Shown: in pieces, positions 9,692 to 19,072 of the stretch
How the letters are laid out: each line of letters starts with the position of its first letter
How positions within the stretch are numbered: the first letter of the stretch is position 1
Origin: Rhizobium sp. CSW-27
Lineage (GTDB): Bacteria; Pseudomonadota; Alphaproteobacteria; Rhizobiales; Rhizobiaceae
Reading direction: 5' to 3'
Length of the DNA: 64,000 nt
Assembly: GCF_018760785.1 (NCBI RefSeq)
Contig: NZ_JAHHZO010000001.1
Coordinates: 186,001 to 250,000, forward strand
The notes under the pieces: generated by a model
What the model was told of the DNA's origin: nothing
What the model saw: the letters and a program-made list of their open reading frames with translations, nothing else
Database searches by the model: none
Position numbers and translations under genes: made by a program

Positions 9692-10579
9692 CTACTCCAG
9701 GTTCTGGATCTGCTCGCGAAACTGATCAATCACGACCTTCAGCTCTATACCAGCCGCCGTTACCTGAGCGGAATTGGATTTGGAACAGATCGTGTTGGAC
9801 TCGCGATTAAATTCCTGTGCAAGAAAGTCAAGCCGGCGGCCGATCGGCCCGCCCTTGGCCAGAAGCTCGTCAGCCGCCGCCACATGCGCCTTCAGTCGGT
9901 CGATCTCCTCGCGCAGGTCAGACTTGGTGGCGAGCAGGGCCACTTCCGCATAGAGGCGGTCCCGGTCCAGCGTGCTAGCGCCTTCCATCAGCGTCTGAAC
10001 CTGTGCTGCAAGCCGACGGGCGATCTCCTCCGGCGAGCGTGAGGGATCCTGCTCCACCAGCGCCGCAAGCCGTTCGATGGTTCGCACCTGCTCCGAAAGC
10101 ACCGCGGCCAGTGCCTGTCCCTCGCCGGTTCGCATGGCGATCAGATCATCCAGCGCCGCATCGAGGCCAGCCAGGATCGCGGCATCGCGCTCGGCGGCCG
10201 CTTCCGGCCCCTCCTCCACCTCGCGCACATCGACGAGACCGCGAATGGCAAGCAGGCTGTCGAGCTTCAGCGGCGCGGGATCGATGTGCGGCCCCAGCTG
10301 CTGGCGCAGCGCCAGGATGGCCTGCAGCGCATCATGGTTGACCACCGCCTCCACCTTTGCCTCCGCCACCGACACCGAAAGCGACAGCTGCACATTGCCG
10401 CGGGAAAGCCGGGCACCGGCCAGCCGGCGCACCTCGGTCTCCAGGGGCTCGAAGCCGGGCGGCAGGCGCAGCCGCAGATCAAGGCCCTTGCCGTTGACCG
10501 AGCGCAGTTCCCAGGCCCAGCGATGGCGCCCGGTCGTGCCTTCCCTCCGGGCAAAGCCGGTCATGGACTGAATCGTCAT
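9692..10579 (-). CDS. yicC: YicC/YloC family endoribonuclease
   Basis: Conserved YicC/YloC-family protein (TIGR00255); E. coli YicC is reported as an endoribonuclease affecting small-RNA turnover. The start MTIQSMTGFARREG is typical and the C-terminal end (ICSKSNSAQVTAAGIELKV and the following residues) is the most conserved part of the family. I take the ATG at 10579 because GAAGGA lies 8 nt upstream, whereas the ATG three codons earlier sits directly on that site. It lies between mltG and gmk in one orientation, so it probably shares their transcript. Confidence 0.85.
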   Translation of the reverse strand: MTIQSMTGFARREGTTGRHRWAWELRSVNGKGLDLRLRLPPGFEPLETEVRRLAGARLSRGNVQLSLSVSVAEAKVEAVVNHDALQAILALRQQLGPHIDPAPLKLDSLLAIRGLVDVREVEEGPEAAAERDAAILAGLDAALDDLIAMRTGEGQALAAVLSEQVRTIERLAALVEQDPSRSPEEIARRLAAQVQTLMEGASTLDRDRLYAEVALLATKSDLREEIDRLKAHVAAADELLAKGGPIGRRLDFLAQEFNRESNTICSKSNSAQVTAAGIELKVVIDQFREQIQNLE

Positions 10580-10624
10580 GCATCGCATCCTTCACGGCCG
10601 GCCGCGCCGGGCGCGGCGGCCCGA

Positions 10625-11836
10625 TTAATTGCTGGCGGGCTTTTCGGCTTCCTTGCCGCCGGGCTGGCCGTCCACCACTTCCTCGTCGGCAGTCTCGGCA
10701 TTGCCGCGGTCCGCCTCGATCTTGCGCCAGCGGCGCACATTGGCGTTATGCTCGTCCAGCGTCGCCGCAAAGACATGACCGCCGGTCCCGTCCGCCACGA
10801 AGTAGAGATCCTTCGTGCGCCAGGGATTGGCAACGGCCTCCAGTGCGGCACGGCCCGGATTGGCGATCGGCGTCGGCGGCAGGCCCTTGATCTGGTAGGT
10901 GTTGTAGGGTGTCTGCTTGTCGAGATCGGACTTGTAGATCGGCCGGTCGGCCGGCTTTCCGGCGCCGCCGAACAAACCGTAGATGATCGTCGGATCCGAC
11001 TGCAGGCGCATGCCCTTGTTCAGCCGGTTGATGAAGACGGAAGCCACATGGGCGCGCTCGTCGTCCTTGCCGGTTTCCTTCTCCACGATGGAGGCGAGGA
11101 TGACGAATTCTTCCTTCGTCTTGATCGGCAGATCCGGATCGCGCTTCTCCCAGATCTGATCGACCAGCCGCTCCTGCGCCGCCCGCATCTGAGCCAGGAT
11201 TTCGCTGCGCTTGGTGCCGCGGGAGAACTTGTAGGTATCGGGGCGCAGGCTGCCTTCCGGCGGCTGCTCCTGCGGCAGATCGCCTTCCAGAACCGGATCT
11301 CCGGCCAGCCGCGCCATCATCTGCTGCACCGTCAGCCCTTCCGGCATCGAGACGGAATAGAGGATCGATTTGCCCGATTCCAGCAACTCGGCCACATCCT
11401 TCATCGAGGCACCGGCCTTGATTTCGTATTCGCCGGCCTTCAGCGTCCGGGTCTTGCCGAGATAGGTATCGGTCACATAGCGAAAGATGCGTGCATCGGA
11501 AATGATGCCGTTGCGCTCCAGCGTCTGGGCGATCTCGATCAGCCCCGCGCCTTCGCGGATCACGACATGCGTGTTGGTCTCCAGCGGGCCGGGATTCTGG
11601 TAGGTGGTGATGACGTAGTAAAAGCCGGCGACCGCGGCGACACAGGCGAACACGATCATCGTCATCACGAAATTCAGGAAGATGACGATCTGGCTGCGAG
11701 CCTTCTTCGAGCGGCGCGGCGGTTCGGGCACGCGCTCGGGCTTCAGGGCCTCGTTGGGCGATTTCGGAATGAAGGGGCCGCTGCCGGTTTCGCTGCGGCC
11801 TGAAGACGAATCGCTGCTGTGGTTCGTGTCGGTCAC
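10625..11836 (-). CDS. mltG: Endolytic murein transglycosylase MltG
   Basis: Inner-membrane lytic transglycosylase of the YceG/MltG family, proposed to cut nascent glycan strands and set their length. The protein has a charged proline-rich cytoplasmic N terminus, one transmembrane helix (about residues 57-80) and a periplasmic catalytic domain with ASIVEKETG carrying the conserved glutamate. The GTG at 11836 is chosen because AGAAGGAG lies directly upstream; an ATG 30 codons earlier lacks a site. It gives 403 residues, somewhat longer than E. coli MltG. It lies downstream of fabF, the common order in rhizobia. Confidence 0.9.
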   Translation of the reverse strand: MTDTNHSSDSSSGRSETGSGPFIPKSPNEALKPERVPEPPRRSKKARSQIVIFLNFVMTMIVFACVAAVAGFYYVITTYQNPGPLETNTHVVIREGAGLIEIAQTLERNGIISDARIFRYVTDTYLGKTRTLKAGEYEIKAGASMKDVAELLESGKSILYSVSMPEGLTVQQMMARLAGDPVLEGDLPQEQPPEGSLRPDTYKFSRGTKRSEILAQMRAAQERLVDQIWEKRDPDLPIKTKEEFVILASIVEKETGKDDERAHVASVFINRLNKGMRLQSDPTIIYGLFGGAGKPADRPIYKSDLDKQTPYNTYQIKGLPPTPIANPGRAALEAVANPWRTKDLYFVADGTGGHVFAATLDEHNANVRRWRKIEADRGNAETADEEVVDGQPGGKEAEKPASN

Positions 11837-11948
11837 CGGCACTCCTTCTGATACTCTTGCATTGCCTGCCTTTTGGGCAAGCAATGCGGCGAAAACAGGG
11901 TTCAGAAGACGACAGCCCGGCCTCAAGCCCGGCAGACCCGTCTGTCGA

Positions 11949-13211
11949 TCAGCCTTCGTAACGGCGCAGCACGAGGGAGGCGTTCGTGCCGCCGAAGCCG
12001 AAGGAATTGGAAAGCGCCACGTTGATTTCGCGCTTGCGCGCTACATGCGGCACCAGGTCGATCTTGGTTTCGACGTCCGGATTGTCGAGGTTCAGCGTCG
12101 GCGGCGCGATGTTATCGCGGATCGCCAGCGTCGAGAAGATGGCTTCGATCGCCCCGGCCGCCCCCAGCAGATGGCCGACGGCCGACTTGGTGGAAGACAT
12201 GGAGACCTTCGAGGCCGCATCGCCGACAAGACGCTCGACGGCGCCGAGTTCGATGGTGTCGGCCATGGTCGAGGTGCCATGTGCATTGATGTAATCGATG
12301 TCGGAGGGCTTCAGGCCGGCCCGCTTCAGCGCCATCGTCATGCAGCGGAAGGCACCGTCGCCATCCTCGCAGGGTGCGGTGATGTGGAAGGCATCGCCCG
12401 ACAGACCGTAGCCGATCACCTCGGCATAGATCTTGGCGCCACGCGCCCTGGCATGCTCCAGTTCTTCCAGAACCACGATGCCGGCGCCCTCACCCATGAC
12501 GAAACCGTCGCGGTCGCGGTCATAGGGGCGCGAGGCCTTCTGCGGATCGTCGTTGTGCTGGGTGGACAGCGCCTTGCAGGCGGCAAAGCCGGCAAGCGAA
12601 ATGCGGCTGATCGGCGATTCCGCACCGCCGGCCACCATCACGTCCGCATCGCCGAAGGCGATCAGGCGGGCAGCGTCGCCGATGGCATGTGCGCCGGTCG
12701 AGCAGGCGGTGACAACCGAATGGTTCGGGCCGCGCAGCTTGTGCTTGATCGATACATGGCCGGAGACCAGGTTGATCAGACGGCCCGGAATGAAGAAGGG
12801 CGAAATGCGGCGAGGCCCCTTGTCGCGCAGCGTGTAGCCGGCGTCCACGATGCCTTCGATACCGCCGATGCCGGAGCCGATCAGCACGCCGGTGGCGCAC
12901 TGGTCCTCATCCGTCTTCGGCTGCCATCCGGCATCCGCCAGCGCCATGTCGGCGGCGGCCACGCCATAGATGATGAATGGATCGACCTTGCGCTGTTCCT
13001 TCGGCTCCATCCAGTCGTCGGCGATGAAGGCGCCTTCGGTGCCGGGTTCCGTCGGAATGCGGCAGGCGATCTTGGCCGGCAGGTCTTCGACCTCGAATTC
13101 GGTCACGCGACGCGCGGCATTGTGACCGGCCAGCAATCGCGACCAGCTGATGTCCGTCCCGCAGCCCAGAGGAGATACCATACCGGTACCAGTGATAACG
13201 ACACGCCTCAT
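11949..13211 (-). CDS. fabF: 3-oxoacyl-ACP synthase II (KAS II)
   Basis: Condensing enzyme that elongates acyl-ACP with malonyl-ACP in type II fatty-acid synthesis. The catalytic Cys-His-His triad is visible: VTACSTGAHAIGDA, NAHGTSTMADT and KSAVGHLLGAAGA. The Gly-rich C terminus SFGFGGTNASLV is also standard. The start MRRVVITGTGMVSPLG (ATG 13211) matches the family, and an ATG seven codons earlier is disfavoured. The product is 420 residues. It follows acpP across a 114-nt gap that carries a hairpin, so its level may be set below that of acpP. Confidence 0.97.
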   Translation of the reverse strand: MRRVVITGTGMVSPLGCGTDISWSRLLAGHNAARRVTEFEVEDLPAKIACRIPTEPGTEGAFIADDWMEPKEQRKVDPFIIYGVAAADMALADAGWQPKTDEDQCATGVLIGSGIGGIEGIVDAGYTLRDKGPRRISPFFIPGRLINLVSGHVSIKHKLRGPNHSVVTACSTGAHAIGDAARLIAFGDADVMVAGGAESPISRISLAGFAACKALSTQHNDDPQKASRPYDRDRDGFVMGEGAGIVVLEELEHARARGAKIYAEVIGYGLSGDAFHITAPCEDGDGAFRCMTMALKRAGLKPSDIDYINAHGTSTMADTIELGAVERLVGDAASKVSMSSTKSAVGHLLGAAGAIEAIFSTLAIRDNIAPPTLNLDNPDVETKIDLVPHVARKREINVALSNSFGFGGTNASLVLRRYEG

Positions 13212-13258
13212 GCCAGCGTCCCACCCCTGCATGTCTTATGCAATATCACAATACTGAA

Positions 13259-13281
13259 ACGGCCCGAACGTGCCGGGCCGT
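13259..13281 (-). terminator. Attenuator-like hairpin between acpP and fabF
   Basis: On the minus strand, downstream of acpP, an 8-bp perfect stem (ACGGCCCG / CGGGCCGT) with a 7-nt loop is followed by TTTCAG. The short T run suggests partial termination. ACP is needed in far larger amounts than FabF, so a leaky terminator here would make sense; that role is inference. Confidence 0.5.
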
Positions 13282-13325
13282 CGAGGAACCTCATCGCAGG
13301 ATGGGTTCGCATCTATCGATCGAAA

Positions 13326-13562
13326 TCAGGCCTGGGCCTTCTCGATGAACTTGACGGCGTCGCCGACGGTCAGGATCGAGTCAGCGGCATCATCCGGGAT
13401 CTCGACGCCGAATTCTTCTTCGAAAGCCATGACGAGTTCGACGGTGTCGAGCGAGTCGGCGCCCAGATCGTCGATGAAGCTCGCGCCTTCGACAACTTTG
13501 TCGGCATCGACGCCGAGATGATCAATGACAATTTTCTTTACGCGCTCTGCGATATCGCTCAT
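13326..13562 (-). CDS. acpP: Acyl carrier protein
   Basis: Small acidic carrier that holds growing acyl chains on a 4'-phosphopantetheine arm. The 78-residue product [12 protein letters not shown] has the attachment serine in the canonical [12 protein letters not shown] motif (Ser about residue 37). The ATG at 13562 is chosen by length and family; the open frame continues 15 codons upstream. It lies between fabG and fabF. The 284-nt gap to fabG on its 5' side leaves room for its own strong promoter. Confidence 0.97.
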   Translation of the reverse strand: MSDIAERVKKIVIDHLGVDADKVVEGASFIDDLGADSLDTVELVMAFEEEFGVEIPDDAADSILTVGDAVKFIEKAQA

Positions 13563-13846
13563 GTCGGTTTCCTCGACCTTTGTCTTTTCGGACTGCCTCA
13601 CCGGCATCCGTACCCTGTTGGAACCCTGGCCGCCTTTGTTGAGGCCGGCTCCAGGGCAAACTCGCTCACCCGAGAGAGGACTTCAGGCTTCCATGCAACT
13701 ACAGACAGCCTGTCAGTTTTCGGGGTGACTGTTCACAGTCATGGCCCGCTTAACACGGTTTCACCGTGTCGCAAAGCCAGAAAATGGCCCGCCGCCCGGC
13801 CACCAACAGGCAATGCGCCTGCGGCATGCGGGGCGGCGCAAGCCAC

Positions 13847-14584
13847 TCAGATCATTGCCATGCCGCCGTTGACGTGCAGCGTCTGGCCCGTGACATAACC
13901 GGCCTCGTTGGAGGCGAGGTAAAGAACGGCTGCGGCGATGTCGGCACCGGCCCCCATCCGCTTCATCGGAATGGCACCGAGGATGCCTTCCTTCTGCTTG
14001 TCGTTCAGCTTGCCGGTCATCGCGCTTTCGATGAAGCCGGGCGCCACGCAGTTGACGGTGACGTTGCGGCTGGCGATTTCCTGGGCAAGCGACTTGGAGA
14101 AGCCGATCATGCCGGCCTTGGAAGCGCAGTAGTTGGCCTGGCCCGGATTGCCGGTGACGCCGACCACCGAGGTGATGTTGATGATGCGGCCGAAGCGGCG
14201 GCGCATCATCGGATGGGTCAGTTCGCGCGTCAGGCGGAAGGTCGCCGTCAGGTTGACCTCGAGAACCGCGTCCCAGTCCTCGTCGCTCATGCGCACGAAG
14301 AGGCCGTCCTTGGTGATGCCGGCATTGTTGACGAGGATGTCGACGCCGCCAAGCTCGGCTTCCGCCTTTTCGCCGAGCGCCTTCACCTGGTCGCGGTCGC
14401 CGAGATTGGCGGGGAACACATGGGCGCGCTCGCCGAGTTCGGCGGCCAGCGCCTCCAGCTTCTCGGCGCGCGTGCCGTGCAGGCCGACCGTTGCACCCTG
14501 GGCATGCAGCATGCGGGCGATTTCCTCGCCGATGCCGCCGGTTGCGCCGGTTACGAGAGCCTTGCGGCCGGTCAAGTCAAACAT
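13847..14584 (-). CDS. fabG: 3-oxoacyl-ACP reductase
   Basis: NADPH-dependent short-chain dehydrogenase that reduces beta-ketoacyl-ACP, the first reduction of each fatty-acid elongation cycle. The 245-residue protein has the nucleotide motif GATGGIGEE near the N terminus, NNAG in the middle, catalytic Ser in NITSVVG and the YCASKAG Tyr-Lys pair, and ends with the MTGKLNDKQ and VNGGMAMI segments of true FabG. It begins 17 nt after fabD and so is co-transcribed with it. Confidence 0.96.
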   Translation of the reverse strand: MFDLTGRKALVTGATGGIGEEIARMLHAQGATVGLHGTRAEKLEALAAELGERAHVFPANLGDRDQVKALGEKAEAELGGVDILVNNAGITKDGLFVRMSDEDWDAVLEVNLTATFRLTRELTHPMMRRRFGRIINITSVVGVTGNPGQANYCASKAGMIGFSKSLAQEIASRNVTVNCVAPGFIESAMTGKLNDKQKEGILGAIPMKRMGAGADIAAAVLYLASNEAGYVTGQTLHVNGGMAMI

Positions 14585-14601
14585 GTTTCAATCCTTTGCG
14601 T

Positions 14602-15546
14602 TCAGCCGAGCAGGCTCTTGAGGGCGGCCTCGATGTCGGCCGGGCCATTGACGGCGATACCGTTGACAGACTTGTCGATGCGGCGGGCAAGGCCCGTCAG
14701 CACCTTGCCGCTGCCGATTTCATAGAGCGTGGTGACGCCGTTGGCGGCGAACCACTCAACGGTCTCGCGCCAGCGCACCTGGCCGGTCACCTGGGTAACC
14801 AGCAGGGTGGCGATCTCCTCCGCATCACGGACCGGAGCGGCGCGCACATTGGCAACGACCGGCACGACCGGATCCCGCTTGGCGACCTTGTCCAGCGCGT
14901 GGCGCATGGCATCGGCAGCCGGCGCCATCAGGTCCGAATGGAAGGGCGCGGAGACCGGCAGCATGATGGCGCGCTTGGCGCCCTTTTCCGAGGCGAGCGC
15001 CGCAGCCTTTTCCACGGCCGCCTTCGAGCCGGAGATGACGAGCTGGCCACCGCCATTGTCATTGGCAATCTGGCAGACACCGGCGGCCTTCGCCTCGGCG
15101 CAGACGGCTTCCACATCGGCATGTTCAAGCCCGATGATCGCGGCCATGGCGCCCTCGCCGACCGGCACGGCCGACTGCATGGCGTCGCCGCGGATGCGCA
15201 GCAGGCGGGCGGTATCAGCAATCGTGAAGGTGCCGGCGGCGCAGAGCGCCGAATATTCGCCGAGCGAATGGCCGGCGACATGGGAAACCTTGTCGGCAAG
15301 TTTCAGGCCAGCAGCCTCCAGAACCCGCATCACGGCCATCGACACCGCCATCAGCGCCGGCTGGGCATTGGCCGTCAGCGTCAACTGGTCCTCGGGTCCG
15401 TTCCACATGATGTCGGAGAGTTTCTGGCCGAGCGCCTCGTCGACCTCCTGGAAGACCGCGCGGGCTTCCGGGAAGGCGTCTGCGAGATCCTTGCCCATGC
15501 CGACGACCTGGCTGCCCTGGCCGGGAAATGTGAATGCGATGCTCAT
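14602..15546 (-). CDS. fabD: Malonyl-CoA:ACP transacylase
   Basis: Transfers malonate from CoA to ACP, supplying the extender unit for fatty-acid synthesis. The 314-residue protein begins MSIAFTFPGQGSQVVG and has the active-site serine in GHSLGEYSAL (about 93) and the partner histidine in SAPFHSDLM (about 201). It is the first gene of the minus-strand fab-mltG-yicC-gmk run. Its promoter should lie in 15547-15811, which also holds the promoter of the diverging aldo/keto reductase gene. Confidence 0.97.
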   Translation of the reverse strand: MSIAFTFPGQGSQVVGMGKDLADAFPEARAVFQEVDEALGQKLSDIMWNGPEDQLTLTANAQPALMAVSMAVMRVLEAAGLKLADKVSHVAGHSLGEYSALCAAGTFTIADTARLLRIRGDAMQSAVPVGEGAMAAIIGLEHADVEAVCAEAKAAGVCQIANDNGGGQLVISGSKAAVEKAAALASEKGAKRAIMLPVSAPFHSDLMAPAADAMRHALDKVAKRDPVVPVVANVRAAPVRDAEEIATLLVTQVTGQVRWRETVEWFAANGVTTLYEIGSGKVLTGLARRIDKSVNGIAVNGPADIEAALKSLLG

Positions 15547-15811
15547 TGGGTCGAAATCCTTCCCTTTTTTGCCTTTCCATTCACATTCTGTCCGGCCAAG
15601 TCAAGGCCGCGCGGCCCGCCCGGACCTGACAAAGGGACTTGCAGGCCCTTCGTGAACAGGCTTTTTGCCGCCGATGGCCCACCCCGGGCGCCCGCGAAAA
15701 AGCCGGCGGGTTTTCCTTGCGTTGCAGCAAATCCGGCTTACATTCGCTGCGCCTTCCTGCACCTTCGTGCCAGACACCCTGCCATAAACCCTGAGAAACG
15801 GGAACGATCCC

Positions 15812-16855
15812 ATGAAATACAAGACGCTCGGCCGAACCGATATCAGCGTGTCCGAAATCTGCCTCGGCACGATGACCTGGGGCTCGCAGAACACCGAGGC
15901 CGAAGCCTTCGAGCAGATGGATTACGCGCTCGATCACGGCGTGAACTTCTTCGATACGGCAGAACTCTATCCCACCACGCCGCTCTCGCCCGAGACCTAT
16001 GCCGATACCGAGCGGCTGATCGGCAACTGGTTCGAAAAGACGGGCAAGCGCGACAAGGTTGTGCTGGCCACCAAGGTGGCCGGTGCCGGCCGTCCCTATA
16101 TCCGCGGGGGCGCCCCCATCACCGCCGCCGCCATCCGCGAGGCGGTGGATGCGAGCCTTTCGCGCCTGAAGACCGATTACATCGATCTCTACCAGATCCA
16201 CTGGCCCAATCGCGGCCATTTCCACTTCCGCGGCGCCTGGGGCTACAACCCGTTCAAGCAGGACAAGGCCCGGACGATTGCGGAAATCACCGAGAAGCTG
16301 GAAGCGCTCGGCGACTGCGTGAAAGCCGGCAAGATCCGCGCCATCGGCCTGTCGAACGAGACGACCTGGGGCACGCAGAAATTCCTCACGATCGCCGAAC
16401 AGCTCGGCCTGCCGCGCGTCGCGACCGTCCAGAACGAGTACAGCCTGCTTTACCGCCACTTCGATCTCGACATGGCGGAACTGTCGCATCACGAGGATGT
16501 CGGCCTGCTCGCCTACTCGCCGCTCGCCGGCGGCATCCTGTCGGGCAAGTATCTCGATGGCGTGAAGCCGGCCGGCTCGCGCGGTTCGATCAACGGTGAC
16601 ATTGGCGGGCGACTCGTGCCGCAACAGGAACCGGCGACGCGCGCCTATGTGGAGCTTGCCCGCGCCCACGGGCTCGATCCCTCGCAGATGGCGCTCGCCT
16701 TCTGCCTCACCCGCCCGTTCATGGCCGCCGCCATCATCGGCGCCACCTCCATGGGCCAGCTGAAGCTCAACATCGGTTCGGCCGACGTGACGCTGTCGGA
16801 TGAGGTGATGACGGCGATTGCCGCCATTCACCGGATGTATCCGGCGCCGATCTGA
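15812..16855 (+). CDS. Aldo/keto reductase (Tas-like)
   Basis: NADPH-dependent aldo/keto reductase, closest in layout to the E. coli Tas / YghZ-type branch; the physiological substrate is unknown. The (beta/alpha)8 catalytic residues are visible: Asp and Tyr in FFDTAELYP, Lys in VLATKVAG and His in LYQIHWPNRG. IIGATSMGQLKLN near the C terminus forms part of the cofactor phosphate site. The 347-residue length is normal for this branch. A GGGAACG site precedes ATG 15812. It is monocistronic and followed by a good terminator. Confidence 0.88.
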   Translation: MKYKTLGRTDISVSEICLGTMTWGSQNTEAEAFEQMDYALDHGVNFFDTAELYPTTPLSPETYADTERLIGNWFEKTGKRDKVVLATKVAGAGRPYIRGGAPITAAAIREAVDASLSRLKTDYIDLYQIHWPNRGHFHFRGAWGYNPFKQDKARTIAEITEKLEALGDCVKAGKIRAIGLSNETTWGTQKFLTIAEQLGLPRVATVQNEYSLLYRHFDLDMAELSHHEDVGLLAYSPLAGGILSGKYLDGVKPAGSRGSINGDIGGRLVPQQEPATRAYVELARAHGLDPSQMALAFCLTRPFMAAAIIGATSMGQLKLNIGSADVTLSDEVMTAIAAIHRMYPAPI

Positions 16856-16870
16856 GGCATCACCGTCGTC

Positions 16871-16908
16871 GCCTGCCGGGCTCGGCCATGCCCGGCAGGC
16901 TTCCTTTC
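16871..16908 (+). terminator. Intrinsic terminator after the aldo/keto reductase
   Basis: A perfect 10-bp stem (GCCTGCCGGG / CCCGGCAGGC) with a 10-nt loop, followed by TTCCTTTC, lies 15 nt after the stop codon. Confidence 0.6.
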
Positions 16909-16996
16909 ACGAAAATGTGAGCCGATTGTCTGCTTTAAACGGCAGACACTGATCGCCACCTGCGGCGCGGTTTTGGCGGCGTGAAGGGGGAAGACT

Positions 16997-17935
16997 GTGC
17001 TGATCGATGGCGCCCTGGTGGCGATCGGACTTGTGGGCCTGTATTTCGGGGCGGAATGGCTGCTGGGAGGCGCTGTCGGACTTGCCAGGCGCCTGCGGAT
17101 TCCAACGCTCCTCGTCTCGCTCGTCATTGTCGGCTTCGGCACCTCCATGCCGGAACTCCTTGTCTCCGTGCGTGCTGCAGTCTCCGGCTCGTCGGCAATC
17201 GCGCTCGGCAATGTCGTCGGCTCCAACACGGCCAATATCCTGCTGATCGTCAGCGCCTGCGCGCTGATCTTCCCGATTTCCACCTGGGACAAGAGCGTTC
17301 GCCGCGACACCTTCGTGATGATCGCTGCTGCCGTCCTCCTCCTCGTCCTCGCCCAGTTCGGCAACATCGGCCGGCTTGCAGGGCTGGTGATGGTGCTGCT
17401 GCTGTTCGCCTATCTCGTCTTCGCCTATCGACAGGGCCAGACTGTTGCCGCCGAACTCGACGACGAAACGATCGGACGGGGACAGATGGGCGGCGGCCGC
17501 ATGGCGCTGCTCATCCTCGGCGGACTTGCCACCCTGTTTGTCGGGGCAGAATGCCTCGTGCGCGGCGCCACCAGCCTTGCCCGTGATTTCGGCGTCTCCG
17601 AAGCGGTGATCGGCCTCACCGTGGTGGCCGTCGGCACCTCGCTGCCGGAACTGGCAACCGGCATCATGTCGGCGCTGAAGCGGCATTCCGACATCATCAT
17701 CGGCAATATCGTCGGCTCCAACATCTTCAACATCCTGTTCATCCTCGGCGTGACCGCGATGATCCAGCCGATCGCCGCCGAACCGCGCTTTGCCACCTTC
17801 GACATACCGGTGATGCTGGCGGTGACGCTGGGCTTCTCGGCACTCCTGCTGACGCATGTCGGTGTGCGCCGGCTGGTCGCAGCGCTGATGCTGCTCGTCT
17901 ATGCCGGCTACACCGTGGCACTCGTCCAGCTCTGA
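16997..17935 (+). CDS. Calcium/sodium antiporter (CaCA family, YrbG-like)
   Basis: Inner-membrane cation exchanger of the CaCA superfamily, predicted to export Ca2+ in exchange for Na+ or H+. The two inverted alpha-repeats are clear: GFGTSMPELLVS with GNVVGSNTANIL in the first half, and AVGTSLPELATG with GNIVGSNIFNIL in the second. About ten hydrophobic helices fill the 312 residues, separated by a short charged central loop. The GTG start at 16997 follows AAGGGGGAAG. Ion specificity cannot be read from sequence alone. Confidence 0.9.
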   Translation: MLIDGALVAIGLVGLYFGAEWLLGGAVGLARRLRIPTLLVSLVIVGFGTSMPELLVSVRAAVSGSSAIALGNVVGSNTANILLIVSACALIFPISTWDKSVRRDTFVMIAAAVLLLVLAQFGNIGRLAGLVMVLLLFAYLVFAYRQGQTVAAELDDETIGRGQMGGGRMALLILGGLATLFVGAECLVRGATSLARDFGVSEAVIGLTVVAVGTSLPELATGIMSALKRHSDIIIGNIVGSNIFNILFILGVTAMIQPIAAEPRFATFDIPVMLAVTLGFSALLLTHVGVRRLVAALMLLVYAGYTVALVQL

Positions 17936-18124
17936 TCCATCGCCACCGGCAGACCGGGCAGCCCCCGCCCTTCACCGGTTGCTAACCGCGTCGGCAAATG
18001 TCGCTCGCCATCCGCATCGCCTGCGCCTTAATCCATTCCATACGGATCTGGGTGCAGGATGTTTCCCGGGCGGAGATGCGTCCGTCCCGGCGTGGCAGGG
18101 CCCGCAAGGCAAGGCAGGGGTGGC

Positions 18125-19027
18125 ATGACGGCGATCAGCAGCTTCTTTTCCAGTCCCGCGGCGGCCGGCAGCGTCGAGCTTCTGTTTGCGACACCGCGCA
18201 CGGAGGGCAGCGGCGCAACGCGCAGCCAGGCGCTGTCAACGACGGCCGGTGCGTCCTATTCCTCCGGTCCCTCTGCCAGCCAGCGCGCCCTTGCCCGCAT
18301 CGTCGAAATTCTGACGCTCGGCGCGGGCGACAACGGCAGCGACACCACCGCCAGGGCCAGCATGAGCGAACAGCTCGGCTACATCACCTCCGGACGCGGC
18401 ACGGCAGGCGCAGACAGCCTGACGGCCACGGGCCGGGCAATCTACGATCTCGATGCCGGTGATGGAGCCGACACGCTGATCCTGAAGAGCGCCCGCATCT
18501 CCGGCATCAGCGCCGGCAACGGCGATGACAGCGTGAAGGGCGCCGGCGCCTTCATCGGCACCATCGACGGCGGCGACGGCCGGGACGATATCCAGCTGAA
18601 GGCCTCGCTCGCGCTCGACATCCGGGGCGGCACCGGCGACGACAGCCTGAAAGTGTCTGCCGATGCCATCCTTGGCCTCGATGGCGGTGAAGGCAATGAC
18701 AGCCTGACGCTGGAGGGCAACCGCATCTTCGCAACCGGCGGCGCCGGCAACGATACCGTCCGCATCACCACCACAGGCCCGGATGCCCTGGTGGAATATG
18801 GCTTCAGCCGCGGCGGCGGCGAGGATACGCTTTCCAGCGACGGGCCGCTGTCTCTGGACCTGGGCGGATTGAGCGAGGCGGATCTTGCCGTAACGATCAC
18901 TGGCAATACGCTGACGGCGTCCATCTCCGGCTCCGACGACAAGATCTCCGTTACCATCGACGAGACTTCGTCGCCCACCTACAGCTTCACCGTCAGGGAC
19001 GGCCAGACGATGCTGAAGATCGGCTGA
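18125..19027 (+). CDS. Calcium-binding RTX-like repeat protein of unknown role
   Basis: A 300-residue acidic protein with no enzyme domain that I recognise. Between about residues 115 and 230 it carries roughly six degenerate RTX-like nonapeptides (for example DAGDGADTL, SAGNGDDSV, RGGTGDDSL, DGGEGNDSL, TGGAGNDTV) that would form a calcium-binding beta-roll. The N-terminal 80 residues are Ser/Ala-rich and of low complexity, with no classical signal peptide. The C-terminal part (LTASISGSDDKISVTID) looks beta-rich. RTX proteins are usually exported by type I secretion, but no such transporter is nearby. The start ATG 18125 follows AGGGGTGGC. It lies next to a Ca2+ antiporter, possibly by chance. 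Confidence 0.7.
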   Translation: MTAISSFFSSPAAAGSVELLFATPRTEGSGATRSQALSTTAGASYSSGPSASQRALARIVEILTLGAGDNGSDTTARASMSEQLGYITSGRGTAGADSLTATGRAIYDLDAGDGADTLILKSARISGISAGNGDDSVKGAGAFIGTIDGGDGRDDIQLKASLALDIRGGTGDDSLKVSADAILGLDGGEGNDSLTLEGNRIFATGGAGNDTVRITTTGPDALVEYGFSRGGGEDTLSSDGPLSLDLGGLSEADLAVTITGNTLTASISGSDDKISVTIDETSSPTYSFTVRDGQTMLKIG

Positions 19028-19072
19028 GGCATCGACACACGATACTTCATCCGTTTTGCCGCTGATCCGGCG

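Noticed and set aside
11682..13898. A 738-codon plus-strand open frame
   Set aside because: It is antisense to mltG, fabF and acpP, all well-supported genes; the translation shows no domain.
14491..16599. A 702-codon plus-strand open frame crossing fabD and the aldo/keto reductase
   Set aside because: Out of frame with the reductase and antisense to fabG/fabD; it crosses a clear intergenic promoter region.
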